NCBI RefSeq assembly: GCF_020921035.1
Contig: NC_063155.1
Coordinates: 16,263,311 to 16,327,310 of the forward strand
DNA from: Rhodamnia argentea
Taxonomy: Eukaryota; Streptophyta; Magnoliopsida; Myrtales; Myrtaceae
Length of the DNA: 64,000 nt
Reading direction: 5' to 3'
This document shows, piece by piece, positions 34,495-47,265 of the stretch. How positions within the stretch are numbered: the first letter of the stretch is position 1; every line of letters starts with the position of its first letter. The position numbers and the translations under genes were made by a program. The notes under the pieces were generated by a model. That model saw nothing but the letters and a program-made list of their open reading frames with translations, was not told the origin of the DNA and searched no databases.

Positions 34495-37400
34495 TTAAAA
34501 CCACTCTGTAACTGCAAGAGATGGTCTCCAAAGCAGAAGAAAGAAGACCTGCCTCAAATATCGACAAATAATCCCCCATTCACAACGATTGCGGTCGGGC
34601 AACAGCTCGCAACGGATGACATGGCCACATTTTAAATCCATAGTTGAGGTGTCAGCCAAACACTCCAACAACCCGCAATCGCAAATCCACAACCTCTTTA
34701 AAGATTCCAAGTGGTTTAGACCTTCCAGGCCTCTTAGCTTCGGACAATTTGTTACTTGGAGCTGCTCTAGCTTTCTCAGTTTCGATAGATCGGACATCCA
34801 TTCAATCGAACTACAACTGTTGACATTGAGGGAGGAAAGGGACCCCAATTCCTCAAGGCCGTGAATCGCGACTTGCAGCTTGCATTCCCTCGGAATTACC
34901 TGTTGCAGATTCTTCATATGCGACGGATCAAGTATTTCCGGGAGGAAGTCACACTTATCCAAAGTTAAAGATGTCATTCTTTTCATTTCCGACTGAAACA
35001 GTGCGTCCAGTCTTCCAAACGAGCATCCCCACATGTAAAGTTTCTCCAACTCCGGAACAAATATACTAGAGAATTCCGGCATTGAACAGCTACGGAATTC
35101 CAAGGTTGACAATTTTACCAAATTGGAAAAATCTAGCGGTTGTGCGATCGCCACATTTACAAGTTTTAACTCTCTTAAACTAGACGGGAGCTGGGGGAGG
35201 AATCGCACATTTGGGGAGCCCAATGTCGGTGTTTTCAGCTGAGATGGGGTACCGATGCTAGTAGGAAGAGGACTGAAACTCTCCAGCTCCCATGTCGGAC
35301 AAGTCAAACTAGGGGGAAGCTCCGGCAACCGTTTAATATAAGATCCGGCTAGCTTGAGTTCTTGGAGATTAGAGAGGCGATTCACCGCCGTGGGTAATCT
35401 AGATATTTTGGTCCATGACAAGTCTAGGATTCTCAAACAAGACAATCTCTCAATTTCTTCGGGTATTTCGCCGGTCAAGTTCTTACATCCTCCGGCGTCT
35501 AAAAGTACAAGCTTATCCAACTGCCAGATTGCACTTGGTAATTTTGTTATCCCCCGTGAGCTGCTGATCCCGAGTATTGTCGGTTGCTTCAGATTGCCGA
35601 TTGAATCGGGTAGATGACTAATACCTGTCATTAACAAATCCAACTCGATCAATGATTGTAACTTCCCAATCGAGTTCGGAAGTTCCTTTATCTCCCCACA
35701 ACAACATAATATCAACCTCTCCAAAGACACCAGCGTGGATAAATCCGGTGTTCTCGTTAATCGGTGGCAGTGGCTGAGATTTAGTACTTTTAATTTACTT
35801 GCCACCTGCAAAACAATTTCATAAAACATTTATTGATAAACGACCTACAATAAATAATGTAAAGAAATGATTTACGAATACAAGGAGTGGGACTCATATC
35901 TTACTCTGATCCAGTCAATCCTTTCCTCCGAAATATCGCTGCATGAAAGGTCGAGAACGGCTAAATTAGTCGGATGAAAGTTTTTCGCCTCAAACTCAAG
36001 AGAGAAATCACGGCAAGAAAGCCATGTCAAACTGGGGAAAAGACGATTGAAGTCTCCAGCAAGGGACACACTTTCTCCGTGAAAGAACCTCAGCTTCTGT
36101 AGATTAGCAACCTCGTCACCCGTTAGAATGCCTTCACGATGTCCAAGTGACAGTGCTTTAATTTTGGTACTCCCCTGACGATGGAAACACCAAGAAGTCC
36201 ACAAAGTGAAGGTCAAAATAAAACAAGTACAAGAATAGTCTACAACAATCCCCAGGAAAATAAATTATTACTCCCTTTTTATACCTCTTTACCCTTTAGA
36301 ATGCTCCAAGTTTCTTCAGGATTCCATACTCTGCTGCGTTCACTGGGATCTTCGCAATTCTCTTGACGAACGATTTCTCTTCCAAGGTCCCGTACTTGGT
36401 CATGCATCCAAAAAGTTTCGTCGTCTTTGATTTTTATCAAGGACTTGAGACAGAGGACCTTAATGGTAATGTGTGGGTGGTATCCACAGGCATCCCACAT
36501 GTAGAAAGGGTATGTCTTATCATCTTCAATAAAAAAACAAGCTATATCCAAAAATACTTGCTTTTGCTTATAATCCAACTTATCGTAAGATATCATCAAT
36601 TTACTTTGGACTTCATTGGGAGGAGCATCTTTTAGCTTCTTCAATGTGGCTTCCCAGAATTCTTTCGACTCATTGTTAAGGGATGAACCCGTAACTTCAA
36701 GGGCTAAAGGAAGCCTTCCCAAAGTGGAGACAATCTCATTTGAAAGGGAGAAAAATTGATCTCGAGGAGAGTCTCTTCTAAAGGCATGCTTACTGAAAAG
36801 CTTAAGAGCGTCATCGAACTCCATTTCACGTACTTCGTAAGAAGTAACTTTTGAAAACTTTTCTACGGGGCATTCACTGCTTGCTTCTCCCTCAATCCTT
36901 AGGACACTTTGATCTCTAGTAGTTGTGATAATCCTACTTCCCATACCGAACCAATCGCCTTTTTCTGCTAGACTTTTGAGTTGCTCTTTCCCATCCACGT
37001 CATCCAGAACAATGAGAACTTTTTTACTGCCAAGAACTCTCTTGATCATGTTGATCCCCTCATCCACGTCATGAATTCGCTCAACGAAAGAACGAGAATC
37101 AAGAAACTCGGATAGCAATTGTTTCTGCAAATATACCATACCATGGCGTTGTGACGACTCTCGGACATCTGAAAGAAAATTGCAGTCTCTGAAGTAAGAA
37201 GACAGCCGGTTGAAGACGCACTTGGCAAGTGTTGTTTTGCCAATCCCGCCCATTCCGTGGATTACGAGAAATTGTACGCTGTCAGATCCCACATCCAACA
37301 TTTTGATAAGAGCTTCTACACGATCATCAACTCTAACTAGATTTCCAGTCACAATCTTTTTATTTCCGGCGTTCAGCTTATCCAACACAGTTCCAATTAC

Positions 37401-38296
37401 AGATTTTATCAAATCCGCTTGGCTGCAACAAAGTAACTACCATGTTAAGAATGTATTTTATATTGCAAAACTACTCCCCAGGAGACTCAATTGCCCATAC
37501 AGTTTGCAGAGATTACACGAAATAATCTAGCCGTTTAATAAGTAACCGTTTCATTCTAATGTTCCTTGAATGGAGAGGATAGGAAATCTACAGAAGACAA
37601 TAGAAAAGTTTAAGACATTTACCCTTCATCTCTTTTCCAGTTCCATCCCTTGACCTTGTCCACCTCAATAAGAGCCTTTTTCCATGATTCTACTTCAGTG
37701 CAAAACTTCTTCTGGTGCTTCGAAAGTGCTTTGCTGTATAAGTTTGTTTTGAGTTTGACATCGTCAGGCTCCACATCCAGGAAAATCGGCAAGATCTCTT
37801 TATTCCCGTTCGATTTGGAGGCGCACTCAACCATGTGCGCGAGCTCTCGAAGGCACCAGTGACTCCAAGCATAATTCTTGGAGAAGACGGGGATGTAGAT
37901 CTTGGAGTTCTCGATTGCTCGTAGAAGTTCATCGCCGATCCTTTTACCGACGTGGAGGGATTCACTGTCTCTAAAGACGAGGATCCCGGCATCATCCATG
38001 CCATGGTAAAGAAAATCGGTGAATTCATGGCGGGTGTCCGCTCCTCGAAAACTTAGAAAAACCTCATAGGAAGGTCCTGACGATGCCCTCGAATTCGTCT
38101 CTTTCGCCAGCGTACTACGCTTCTTCGAGGTCGGGCGGAGACGGATGCAGAGGTATATGAGGAGAGCGATGGAGAGCGCGGAGAGGCTGAGGATTCCAAT
38201 GAGGACGCAGAGCTTGAGGCTGGGGAAGGGAGTGTTGGAGCTGAGCCCGTGAGGTAGAAAGCCGTCGAGAGGTTGGCGTTCGCCGGAAACTGCCAT
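34495..38296 (-). CDS. TIR-NBS-LRR resistance protein with N-terminal membrane anchor (flax L6-like)
   Basis: Four exons on the minus strand: 38296-37623, 37422-36285, 36174-35905, 35805-34495; 1130 residues, no internal stop. The protein is an intracellular immune receptor that senses pathogen effectors and whose TIR acts as an NAD+-cleaving enzyme. Residues 27-50 form a hydrophobic anchor before the TIR, as in flax L6. TIR starts at YEVFLSFRGADTR (77-89); the catalytic Glu is 151 in WCLRELAHMVE. NB-ARC shows P-loop GMGGIGKTT (281-289), kinase-2 VLIVLDDVDG, RNBS-B GSRIITTTRD, GLPL-type GRLPLAL and MHD (564-566). Exons 3 and 4 encode leucine-rich repeats such as LPDSIGNLKQ. Exon 3 is 270 bases and in phase 0 at both ends. 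The whole exon pattern matches the damaged copy at 59092-63214. The pathogen recognised is unknown. Confidence 0.92.
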
Positions 38297-38439
38297 GTTT
38301 CCGGTGGAGCGAAGAGCGACTGCGTCGAAAAGGCTTAAGGGAGTACGTGAATGGGTGAGAATTGAAGAATGAGGGAGCTCTGTTCAGGGAGAGCGAAAGG
38401 ATCTTCTATGTCGTTGTTGATCTTAAATTCCAAATTAAG

Positions 38440-39830
38440 AATTTAAAAAGAAGGTAATGAGAGGAGGTCATGAATACTCAAAGTTGCAAGGGAAAGCAAG
38501 TCAAAAGTCTTCCACCATCTCGCTTGCTTAGCTTTTCTTTTTCTTTTTTCTTTTTTCTTTTTAAATCCAGTCTTGCAATGCAAAATATTGTATGAGATTA
38601 AATTGTAAGTGATGCGACAAAAAAGAAAAACCAATCACAATATATTATCGAAACTTCTGTTTTAGAGCAGGATTCAATATCGGACTTGAACAGTTTCTCT
38701 CAATTATTTTAAGAAAGCTTGACAATGTTATTTGAATTAGGTATACATCAAACTCGTCACTGAATAGTAAATATCTACTTAAAATCCTAGCTATGCTCCT
38801 TTCCTATCATGGTTTTGTTAGTACATAGACAAACAAGATGGAAGTGAGTATTGTCATAATACTATGCATGATGAATTTAATTTGCTGATAAGGCTCCGAC
38901 ATCTTAACTATAGGTGATCGAGAAATATTTCACGTACAATTCTACGGGGTCTTAAAACATCATGATACCATAGCGAGCCACATTGGTTACATAGCAATAA
39001 AATTTTGGTTTTATAGCAAGAACAATTAATAGTCATGCATTTGGTTTTCACACGATGTAAAATGAAGGCTTGAATCGAAAAATGGCATGCGGGGTACGAA
39101 ATTATTTAGGAAATTCTTGTCTATTAGTCTCGCTCAAAAGGTGTGTCGAGAAAATAGAATGCCTTCTACGAGCCACCCCAGAAGCTTCCTAGAAGTTTTC
39201 CTGGGTCAATTGATGGGTTGTCGTCATGGAAGTTTCTATGTCCCATACATTTAACGACAAATTCGAACTCTGAGAGCCAAAGCCTTCAAGATAGAGGATA
39301 CAAAGTGAAATCGGGATACAAAACGAAGATGATTTTTGAGCTTTTCTTTATTTTAATCATATAATTGAATGATTTTTAAAAAAATCCAATCATTCTTTGC
39401 ATCTACATCAAGTACGACTCTCGAAGGAATCATCATCAGCCGTCCGATGCGAATACCTGCTTCCAAGTCAAACCTCGTCATACAATCAGCGGGGCCCAGG
39501 AAAAAGCATATTAAACGAGGTGGGTGTCACCATCATTGAGGGCCACTCAAAACAACGAGAGAAAGCAAAGTCAAAAGGTCTTCCGCCATCTTTGCTTTTG
39601 CTTAATTGCAAAGAGAGAGGTGAAGACAAAAGCCGACAAGACCGACTCGAAAGGAAAAAGGGAGGAAAAAGGAGGAAAAGACTTGGGAGCAAAAAGCAAG
39701 TCAAAGTCTTCCACCGCGTTGCTTTGCTAAGTTCCATCGGGGGACGAGAGACGAGGCAGTAAAAATCAAGCACAATATAACAATTGTATCGAAACTTGTA
39801 TTTTACGGTGGAACTCAGCATTAAGTCGCA
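38440..39830. other. TNL upstream region with duplicated flank
   Basis: 38450-38700 and 39545-39830 share a series of matching phrases: GCAAGTCAAAAGTCTTCCACC, then a tract ending in AATATA.TAT..TATCGAAACTT.T.TTTTA. The second copy looks like the flank of a duplicated or lost TNL gene. Between them, 38700-39540 has no recognisable gene. Confidence 0.4.
38494..38517 (-). promoter_or_regulatory. Possible WRKY site (W-box) in the TNL promoter, within a repeated module
   Basis: The minus strand at 38499-38504 reads TTGACT, a W-box core, about 200 bases upstream of the TNL start codon at 38296. The surrounding module AAGCAAGTCAAAAGTCTTCC recurs almost unchanged at 39564-39584 and 39694-39713. WRKY factors commonly regulate TNL genes, but the core is short and could occur by chance. 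The repetition of the module is what makes it notable. Confidence 0.35.
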
Positions 39831-39839
39831 CATTTTTTT

Positions 39840-40690
39840 TTTTATAGGCCTAGCATCCTAAAAAAACTTAATCCAGTCTCAATTCTAGTGCAATTTTTTT
39901 TTGTCACATAAAAAAACTTAACTTTAGGTTTAATTACAATTCTACCCTGAATTTAGGCCCAGTCTTAATTCTACTCTAAGTTTTTTTTTTCTCGTAGAAA
40001 AACTCCAGCTTTAAATCCAATTTCAATTTTACCCTAAATTCTCTTTATCTCTTAAAAAATCACAAATTTTTAGTTAATTGCTCCCATTAATCCTCCATCC
40101 AAAATCGTCGTTAGTGATCTTATGTGGAATTTTCACGTTATTGCTATAGTTTTCCGACAAAATTCAAATCCAAGAAAACATTTTTTAGAGATAAAGTTTC
40201 ATATGAACCCAAACGTCTTCTTAGATCTGAAATTCGAGTAAAAACTAGAGCAATTAGTGTTGGCTTTCTTCAATTGCTCTTATTCTTAGGAGAGTCTTCC
40301 TTTCATCTCGTTGGGGGAACTTCGATTTTGCACTTAGTCTTCAATCTCTCGTGCTCGGGAGTGTTCCATTTCTCGGGGCTCGGGATGCTCAAACAACTCA
40401 TGCTTAGGAGCTTTTCATCTCTTAGTTGGAATTTTAGACATAAGGTTAATAGGACATGTTTGTAACTCGAGTAAAAGTTGATATTTTTTTCGTGAGACCG
40501 AGAAACTTTTAGAGTAAAATTGAGATTGGATGATCAAATTGGGACATAATCTAAAATTGTGGAATTTTACATGGGACAAAAAAAAACTGTTTACGGTAGA
40601 GCTGGAATTGAATATAAAATTGATGGGTTTTTATGGGACAAAATATTTTTGTTAGGGTAAAGTAGGGAAGCCGTTTTTCTTAGGTGTTTT
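39840..40690. mobile_element. Foldback element with arms built of sub-repeats
   Basis: The left arm (39850-40090) carries three to four imperfect modules of the type 'CTTTAGGTTTAATTACAATTCTACCCTGAA...TTTTTTT.TC.CATAAAAA'. The right arm (40470-40680) carries the inverted modules, e.g. 'TTTTTCGTGAGACCGAGAAA', 'AGAGTAAAATTGAGATTGG', 'GGGACAAAAA'. The unpaired middle (40130-40450) is unlike the arms and has no domain. The fragment at 1990-2230 is the same family. Non-coding. Confidence 0.55.
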
Positions 40691-40699
40691 AAAAAATCT

Positions 40700-41340
40700 A
40701 GATGTCCGATAATAGTATTTAAATTCAGTATACTTTAAATTCTTTAATTTGTCTATTGACATTAAAGAGCTCATATTGATCTGATGGCGCAGTGATAATG
40801 TTAATGTCCTATAATTCTCAAGGACTCATAAGTCAACAACAAACATGTTGTTGCCGCAGTGAAGCGCAACGTCAATTTGGGGTTCGTGGGATATTTCTCT
40901 TTACGTGGCATGCTCATGCTAGTATCTACATTTTGCAGGAAAAAAGGTCAACATCTATCATGATGTGCCCCCCAAAGAAAAAGGAAGGGAGGGAGAATAA
41001 TTAGTTAAAACACGTAAGTTATGTAGTGCATGTTAGGTTTGAACTCAAAAAAAAAAAAAAACTTATATGATGGTGAGATTCTGTGAAATCATCTCTAACT
41101 GTTTTAAAAACTTAAATCATTCGATAAATGTGTGATGTTATATTTGAATATTATAACGATATTCCTCACGCATATGCTCCAATTTGGCATGTGCCTAAAA
41201 TGTGAAAATATTTACTTGGGAGGCAGATATAAACTTGAAACATTTAAAATTAGGACCTTTTTTGCTTTGATACCATGTGAAATTTTGCCAAATATATTGT
41301 TAACTATTTTAAAAACTTAAGCTGTTAGATGAAGATATAA
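40700..41340. other. Intergenic, nothing recognised
   Basis: AT-rich sequence with short open frames only. It ends at the 3' poly(A) of the LINE element. Confidence 0.4.
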
Positions 41341-41567
41341 TTTTTTTTTTTGGTAAATGTAAGTATTGTATTAGCTTTAACCAAACGCAGCTTTACAAAA
41401 GCGAAACCCGACACCAACAAGGAAACTTGCACTCAATGTGACACTATACAATGTCACTAAGTGTGCAAGGGTGTCGTGGGTTCAAAAGCACAGGTATATA
41501 TACCCTAGTACAGCAAAAAGAAAGGCCAAAACAGTCAGCCAAATAAGCATCTAGGACGAACCTCCGA

Positions 41568-44500
41568 TCACAAAAAAATAGTCGGATCGATGCCCCGACT
41601 AGCTTGCATCCTCCAGTTCCTAGAGGTGTCTTCAACATGCTCATACGTGAGTGCCTTGTCCCTAACCACCTTCTCAAGGTGTTTCTTGATAGCCGGCACA
41701 AACAGAGTTTGATTCCGAAAAAGAAAATGATTCCTTTCCTTCCATATAACGTGGCACAAGGCTCCAAAGGCGAAGCGGGCAATACACTGGTGAAAGCTCC
41801 GACCGGAGATGTATTTCATGACCCATTCTAGGTTTTCCTACCACGACCTATTGTACCAAGCAAGGTTACACTTCGCTGCCCAAAAAAGAGCAAGGCTTAC
41901 GGTGGACCGGCAGCCAAAGAAAAGGTGGTCGATGGAGTCTGGTCTACATGAACAGAACGCACAAGTAGCATCTACAATTCGGCCATAGTTTAGTAGTAAT
42001 ACCTGGGTTGGTAGCCTATTCCGTGTGATCAGCCATAGATGAAAAGAGTGACGAGGCGCAAGGGCACGGTCCCATATAAAGGAATGCCAAGGCACTGTTT
42101 GCCCTCGAGGACGTATGTTATCCCAGGCTGATGCAATGGAAAATACTCCTAAGGGATGATCGATCCAAGTGAAGCGATCGTTGCTACGAGAGAACACGGG
42201 GAGAGGCTCCGGCCAAGCTGTAATAGTGGCCGAGACATAAGAGGGAGGGCCAGAATAAGACATGAAGTCTGCCACCGTAGCAAGTCGGGATATGCCTGAT
42301 CGATAGATGTCTCTATCCGGGAAGATCTTATTGAGTGGTCCTCTAGGGTGCCAAGAGTCAAACCGGAAGGACACTTCACGACCATCGCCAATCCGCCATT
42401 TAAAGGATTGTTGGAAGTCCGCACGAAGGTGTAAGATCTTCTTCCATGCCCATGAACAAAAGGTTGGCTGCTTGGCAATCCAGAAATTTTTGTTCTTTAA
42501 AAAGGTAGAATGAATCCGTTTGGACCATAGGGACTCCTTGTCTGTAAATAGGACCCAATTATGTTTGAGCATGGTTGCCTTATTGCAATCCCGCAACCTG
42601 CGAATGCCAAGGCCCCCTTCCTTTTTTGGGAGACAAACATCGTCCCAAGAAACTTTCGCCCCACCTCTTCCGAGACCCGAGCCTCTCCACAAGAATTACC
42701 TAAGGATGCGCTCGATGCGGTCTAAGATCGATCTAGGTAAGATGAAAACACTTGCCCAATATACATGGATAGCATGAAGGATCGATCTTATGAGCTGCAG
42801 CCGTCCGGCCAAAGAGAGACAGCGTTGCGTCCAAGAGCGTGCTCGGGCCGTGATTGAGTTCACCAACATATTACAATCTGCTTTGCCAAGTCGTGATGCA
42901 ATGACAGGCACCCCCAAGTACCGGAAGGGCAAGATGCCTTCATGAAAGCCAAGGATACCCATAATTTGATCCCGAGTATCAATAGACCCCCCGAGAAGAA
43001 CGTCTCACTCTTGTTCATGTTCGGTTTCAAGCCCGACCAACTAGAGAACCTATCAATTCCAACCTTCAAAAGCATGATAGAGGCTACATTTGCCTTCGCA
43101 AAAAGAAGTACATCATCGGCGAAGAAAATGTGTGAGAGCCGAGTAGCCTTGCATCGCCGGAAGAACTTAAATTCCGGCTGCCGGGTCCGCACATTTAAGA
43201 TGCTCGTGAATACCTCCATAACCAATGTGAATATATACGAGGACATAGGATCACCTTGCCGAATGCCTCTCCAACTAGAGAAAAAGCCGTGCAATTCCCC
43301 ATTGATAGAGATGGAGAACTTGGGAGTGCGGATGCATACCATAACGAGTTTAATAAACTCTCCGGGAAAACCAAAGGCTACGAGGGTTAGCTCCACGAAA
43401 TCCCAATCCACCGTATCGTATGCCTTTTGGAAATCAACTTTGATAGCATATTTGGGTAAGTAGGGCTCATGCTGAAAGCTACAAAAAAGTTCTTGGGCTA
43501 GCAGTATATTATCGCTAATACGACGACCTTTCACGAATGCATTTTGTGGGATGCTAATGAGGGTAGGCAGAACACTAGCCAACCGATTAGCTAAAATCTT
43601 CGTGATACACTTATAAATAGTATTGCAACATGCAATGGGTCTATAGTCATTCATGGTCGAAGCATTAGGAACCTTTGGCACAAGTGCTAAGATCGTGGTA
43701 TTAATCTCACGAAGTAGCCTCCCCGACACAAAGAAATCCTTTACCGCCATTATAACCGACGGGCCCACAATATCCCACGTATTTTTGAAGAACTCAACAT
43801 TAAAACAGTCCGGTCCAGGGGCTTTTCCAAAGGCAAGTGAAAACATAGTATTACGAATCTTCAAATCAGACACGGGCCGAGAGAGGAACGTTACCCGGTC
43901 ATCATTGAGGAATCTCTCCATAACCGATTGGAGCTCCTGCACCGTAGGCCTAGCCGGAGGAGTCGTGTGTGAGAGCAAGCCTTCGAAGTGGGAGGTGATA
44001 TGCCGCCGCACCAGAGTCGGGTCGGTGATAAGAGCACCCGAGCCGTCCGCCACGTAGAGTATTCCGTTTCGAAGGTTCCTCTTGTTAACCGAGAGGTGGA
44101 AGTATTTAGTGTTGATGTCTCCCTCCTTAAGCCATTACACCCGAGACTTTTGTTTATAAAATGATTCCTCTTGAAGACGGAGATCCGAGAAGTCACGTAG
44201 AAGGTCCCTCTCCCGATTGGCCAGAGATTGGTTATGAGGATCCAACACCAAGGCATTCTAGACAGCCATCAAGGCACTCCTAGCTTGAGCAGTTCTAGCT
44301 GAAATGTCCGAGAATGAGTCCTTGTTGAGCTGTTTAAGTCGTCCCTTCAGCATCTTTAACTTCCGGCACGGGGAGAACATAGGCATGCCGTCAATCCTTG
44401 TATCCCAAACCCGAGCCACCATTGTCAAGAATGATGGGTGAGTCATCCAAAAGTTGAAGAACTTGAAAGGCCTTCTAGATCTTGTCGGATTCAAAATCTT

Positions 44501-45196
44501 GATAACCATTGGAGTATGGTCGGATACTCCGGGAGCCAAAAATGTTGCCTCCGAGTAAGAGAACTTAACGCCCCATTTAGCATTTATAAGGACTCTATCA
44601 ATCTTCCTCTGTTTCCGATTTTCCCCCGAGGAGGTAGCCCACGTGAATCTGTGCCCGACATACCTAAGATCCTCTAAACCTGGTTGAGCAAGGCATTGTC
44701 CGAATTCATCAAAAGCCGGGATCCAGTTGTTTGAACTCCCCAATCTATCCGTGGGGTCCCGAATGGCATTGAAGTCCCCAGCAACAAGCCGGGGTGAATC
44801 CACTAGAAGTCCACTATTACGGACCGGATCTATCCATAGGGACCGCCTCAATACAAAGGTATGCTCTGCATATATAACCGATAAGTAGCAGCTCTTATCA
44901 ATAGCCATGAGTGTTAGGCGTCCATGTATAACCCGAGAAGAGGAGGACACCAAAACAAAATCTGCATGCACCGGGTTCCACCCAACCCATATTCTCCCAC
45001 GGTGAGAATGATCATAGTTGGCATACCACTCCCAACCCGGCAAGAGGGTAGCCGTAATGATAGGAAATAAGGTAGCCGGTACTTTTGTTTCTAGTATGCC
45101 AATACAACAAAGATCGTTGGATCTAACCAAATTCCGAATTTCAGCCTGTTTAAGGGAGTCAACAAGACCCCTTATATTCCAAACACCTATATACAT
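41568..45196 (-). pseudogene. LINE ORF2 (endonuclease and reverse transcriptase), broken
   Basis: The N-terminal part is an exo/endonuclease-phosphatase domain with WNIRG, the catalytic Glu in LETK, AGDFN and the terminal SDH. It is followed by a reverse transcriptase with SLAFGKAPGPDCFN, FQKAYDTVDW, GIRQGDPMS and the active-site FADD. The zf-RVT tail is WHSFIWDRALAPRHSFHLWL with C-x2-C/H. The frame is broken by TAG near 44259, TAA near 44136 (in RV*WLKEGD), a one-base loss in a G run near 42990, TAA near 42704 and TAG at 41838. All pieces on either side of the stops remain in one frame apart from the single frameshift. In life it would nick target DNA and copy the element's own RNA. Confidence 0.88.
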
Positions 45197-45263
45197 ATGT
45201 ACAAAGAGGGAACAGAGTTACCACTTTCGAGAGCCACCCCGCCTTTTCTTCTTAGCGGTCGGC

Positions 45264-47029
45264 TTAGCTTTCTTCACGATCTTTGGGGACCGCTATCCGA
45301 GATGGTATCCTGGTGAACAGTGTCGGTGGAGCCGGGGCTTGCATGTCTGCAGCTTTCTCCGGCCGATGAGGAGTTTCCATCTGCATATGAATGTTCGTGG
45401 TGGTTGGGGGGGCATGATCCTCATCATCGCTACCCATATTACTCACCTCATCATCAAGACCATCCTCCGAGTCGGATGAGGTTGTTAAGACATCCCGAGG
45501 TGCCACCCTAGTCTCATGGTTTGTAGGGGCCGGAGCAGAGGAGATTGTCAAGGCCCCTATCTTCTCGGTAGACTCAGCTACCTTCTCGGTTGTCATAGGC
45601 ACATTGGAAACAACATTCATCGATTCACCAAGCCTAGTCAAGGCCGATTGAGCTGCCCGGTCCAGTATCTTAGAAATCATGGGCGTTCCCACGAGGTTGT
45701 CTTCGATCGCCAGCCACCTCATTTCCTCCGGACCCTAGTCGGGCGTGTTGACGTCCCTGCTTTTTCCCAACTTCCTCCCATCCATCAAGGGATTGAGCGG
45801 CTTGAGTGCTCACCGTGTCCGATGGGTTAGACGATGGCATAGCAGAGTTGATGGTAGTGACGCACTTATGCCCAAAGGTGCCACAAGATGGGCACGGGTT
45901 AGGCTTCTACTCATATTCCACTTTCATAGAATGAGCTTCATCATTAACGACAACATCAACCGATTCACACCGAGGCTGCTTTCCATTGATCTCTACACAT
46001 ACACGAGTATACGATATCATCTTCATTTGCTCTGTTTGGTGATCTACGTAAAGTGGTTTACCAATGCAACTTGCCACAGCACTAATTCACGGAGCGGACC
46101 ACAAGGAGTAGGAGATATTCCTCAACCTCACCTACACCAGGATGGATTCATGACTATCTTTCTTAAGTTTCATTGATGGAAACCACTGTTGTAGGATTAG
46201 TAGCACTTTGGCAGCTGTTATAGGCCCCCCATCCAGCACCTTATGTCGAAATTCCGCATTAGGGATGTGAAAGAAATAGAACCCATCGTCATTAGCCATG
46301 ACTTTCGACAAATGGGGACCCCATACATTTTTTACAGCCGCCTCGGTAAGCTTGAAAGGAAGCTTCTTTCCAATATAATACCCAACAAGGCACTCCGACC
46401 ATTTCGGGTTAGTAGTTTCTAATATCTCATTCGGAATATGTGTTACCCCTTTTGTACCAATAGCGGAAGGAGGGATAAAAGTGAGGTCGTACCCCTTCAC
46501 GGCCGACTTAGCAACTGCGCCGGGAACGACTTGGGGGTCGATTTGCTTCCTTGGAAGCACGGTTGGATGGCTGTGGAGTCTTGGGGAGCTCCTACTACGC
46601 TTCGCCCACGCCCCCGGTTTGCTAATCTTGGGTGGCTCGGCTCGATTCAACCCCAGGAGCATGTACCGCTTCGCAGCTTTTACCTTTCTCGGATGGGAGC
46701 ATCACACCATTTGCCAACACCGGATTATCACTCACAACGTGCTTGGGAATCGGGGTTTTTCTCCCCCGGGACCGTCCCCATCTCTTCACGCGCGAGACTT
46801 GTGGCCCTTGGCTTGACTCAACACGAGTCGCAGCAGCCCCATGGATGCTTGCAGATTTTCCTTCCGGACGAACAGAAATTGCGGGCTGGTGCACAGCACC
46901 TTCGGCGAACACCAACCGAACGCCCTCACCTTAGTCGGAGGGTGTAGGAAGCATCGAACTCTTAGCCTTTGCCGCATCAGAAGGCTTAGCCGGGAGAGAA
47001 TCCTCCCAGTTCAACATTTGGGCGGCCAT
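45264..47029 (-). pseudogene. LINE ORF1 (DUF4283 plus zinc knuckle), broken
   Basis: It begins with MAAQMLNWEDSLPAKP at 47029. A DUF4283-type domain spans about 46500-46130 (WSECLVGYYIGKKLPF, GFYFFHIPNAEFR, LQQWFPSM). A zf-CCHC-like knuckle CPSCGTFGHKC lies near 45870, followed by a Ser/Asp/Glu-rich tail to 45264. Stops at about 46932, 46097 (SAP*ISAV) and 45910 (EYE*KPNPCPSC) and a frameshift between 46915 and 46660 break the frame. ORF1 proteins of plant LINEs coat the element RNA. Confidence 0.8.
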
Positions 47030-47265
47030 GAAAACAACCTACCGTAGATCCGACATAGAGGCAACGGCTTCGATCCAACCGAAGATCCCAATGGTGAGGA
47101 AAGAGAGGATGGTGGGGCGACCTTTGACACCAAAGATCAGCTGAAATCGACGGTCGGATCGCCGGGAAACACCGAAATCCGAAACCGTGAACAGTAATAG
47201 TCGGGCAGAGGCTTGAGAGAAATCGATGAACAGTAACCCGCGAGAGGAAAACGCTTTTTTCCACT

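Larger units (their letters stand above)
41341..47265 (-). mobile_element. L1-type LINE retrotransposon, nearly full length, degenerate
   Basis: A T run at 41341-41351 is the poly(A) tail of a minus-strand element. Reading leftward from about 47265 there is a GC-rich leader, ORF1 (nucleic-acid-binding, 47029-45264) and ORF2 (endonuclease, reverse transcriptase, zinc-binding tail, 45196-41568), the order of plant L1 LINEs. Total length is about 5.9 kb. I could not identify matching target-site duplications at the two ends. Mutations are few (see the ORF entries), so the insertion is not ancient. Confidence 0.88.

Noticed and set aside
40784..40900. tRNA-like phrase 'TGGCGCAGTGATAATG'
   Set aside because: No cloverleaf with matching acceptor stem, anticodon arm and T-loop could be drawn around it.
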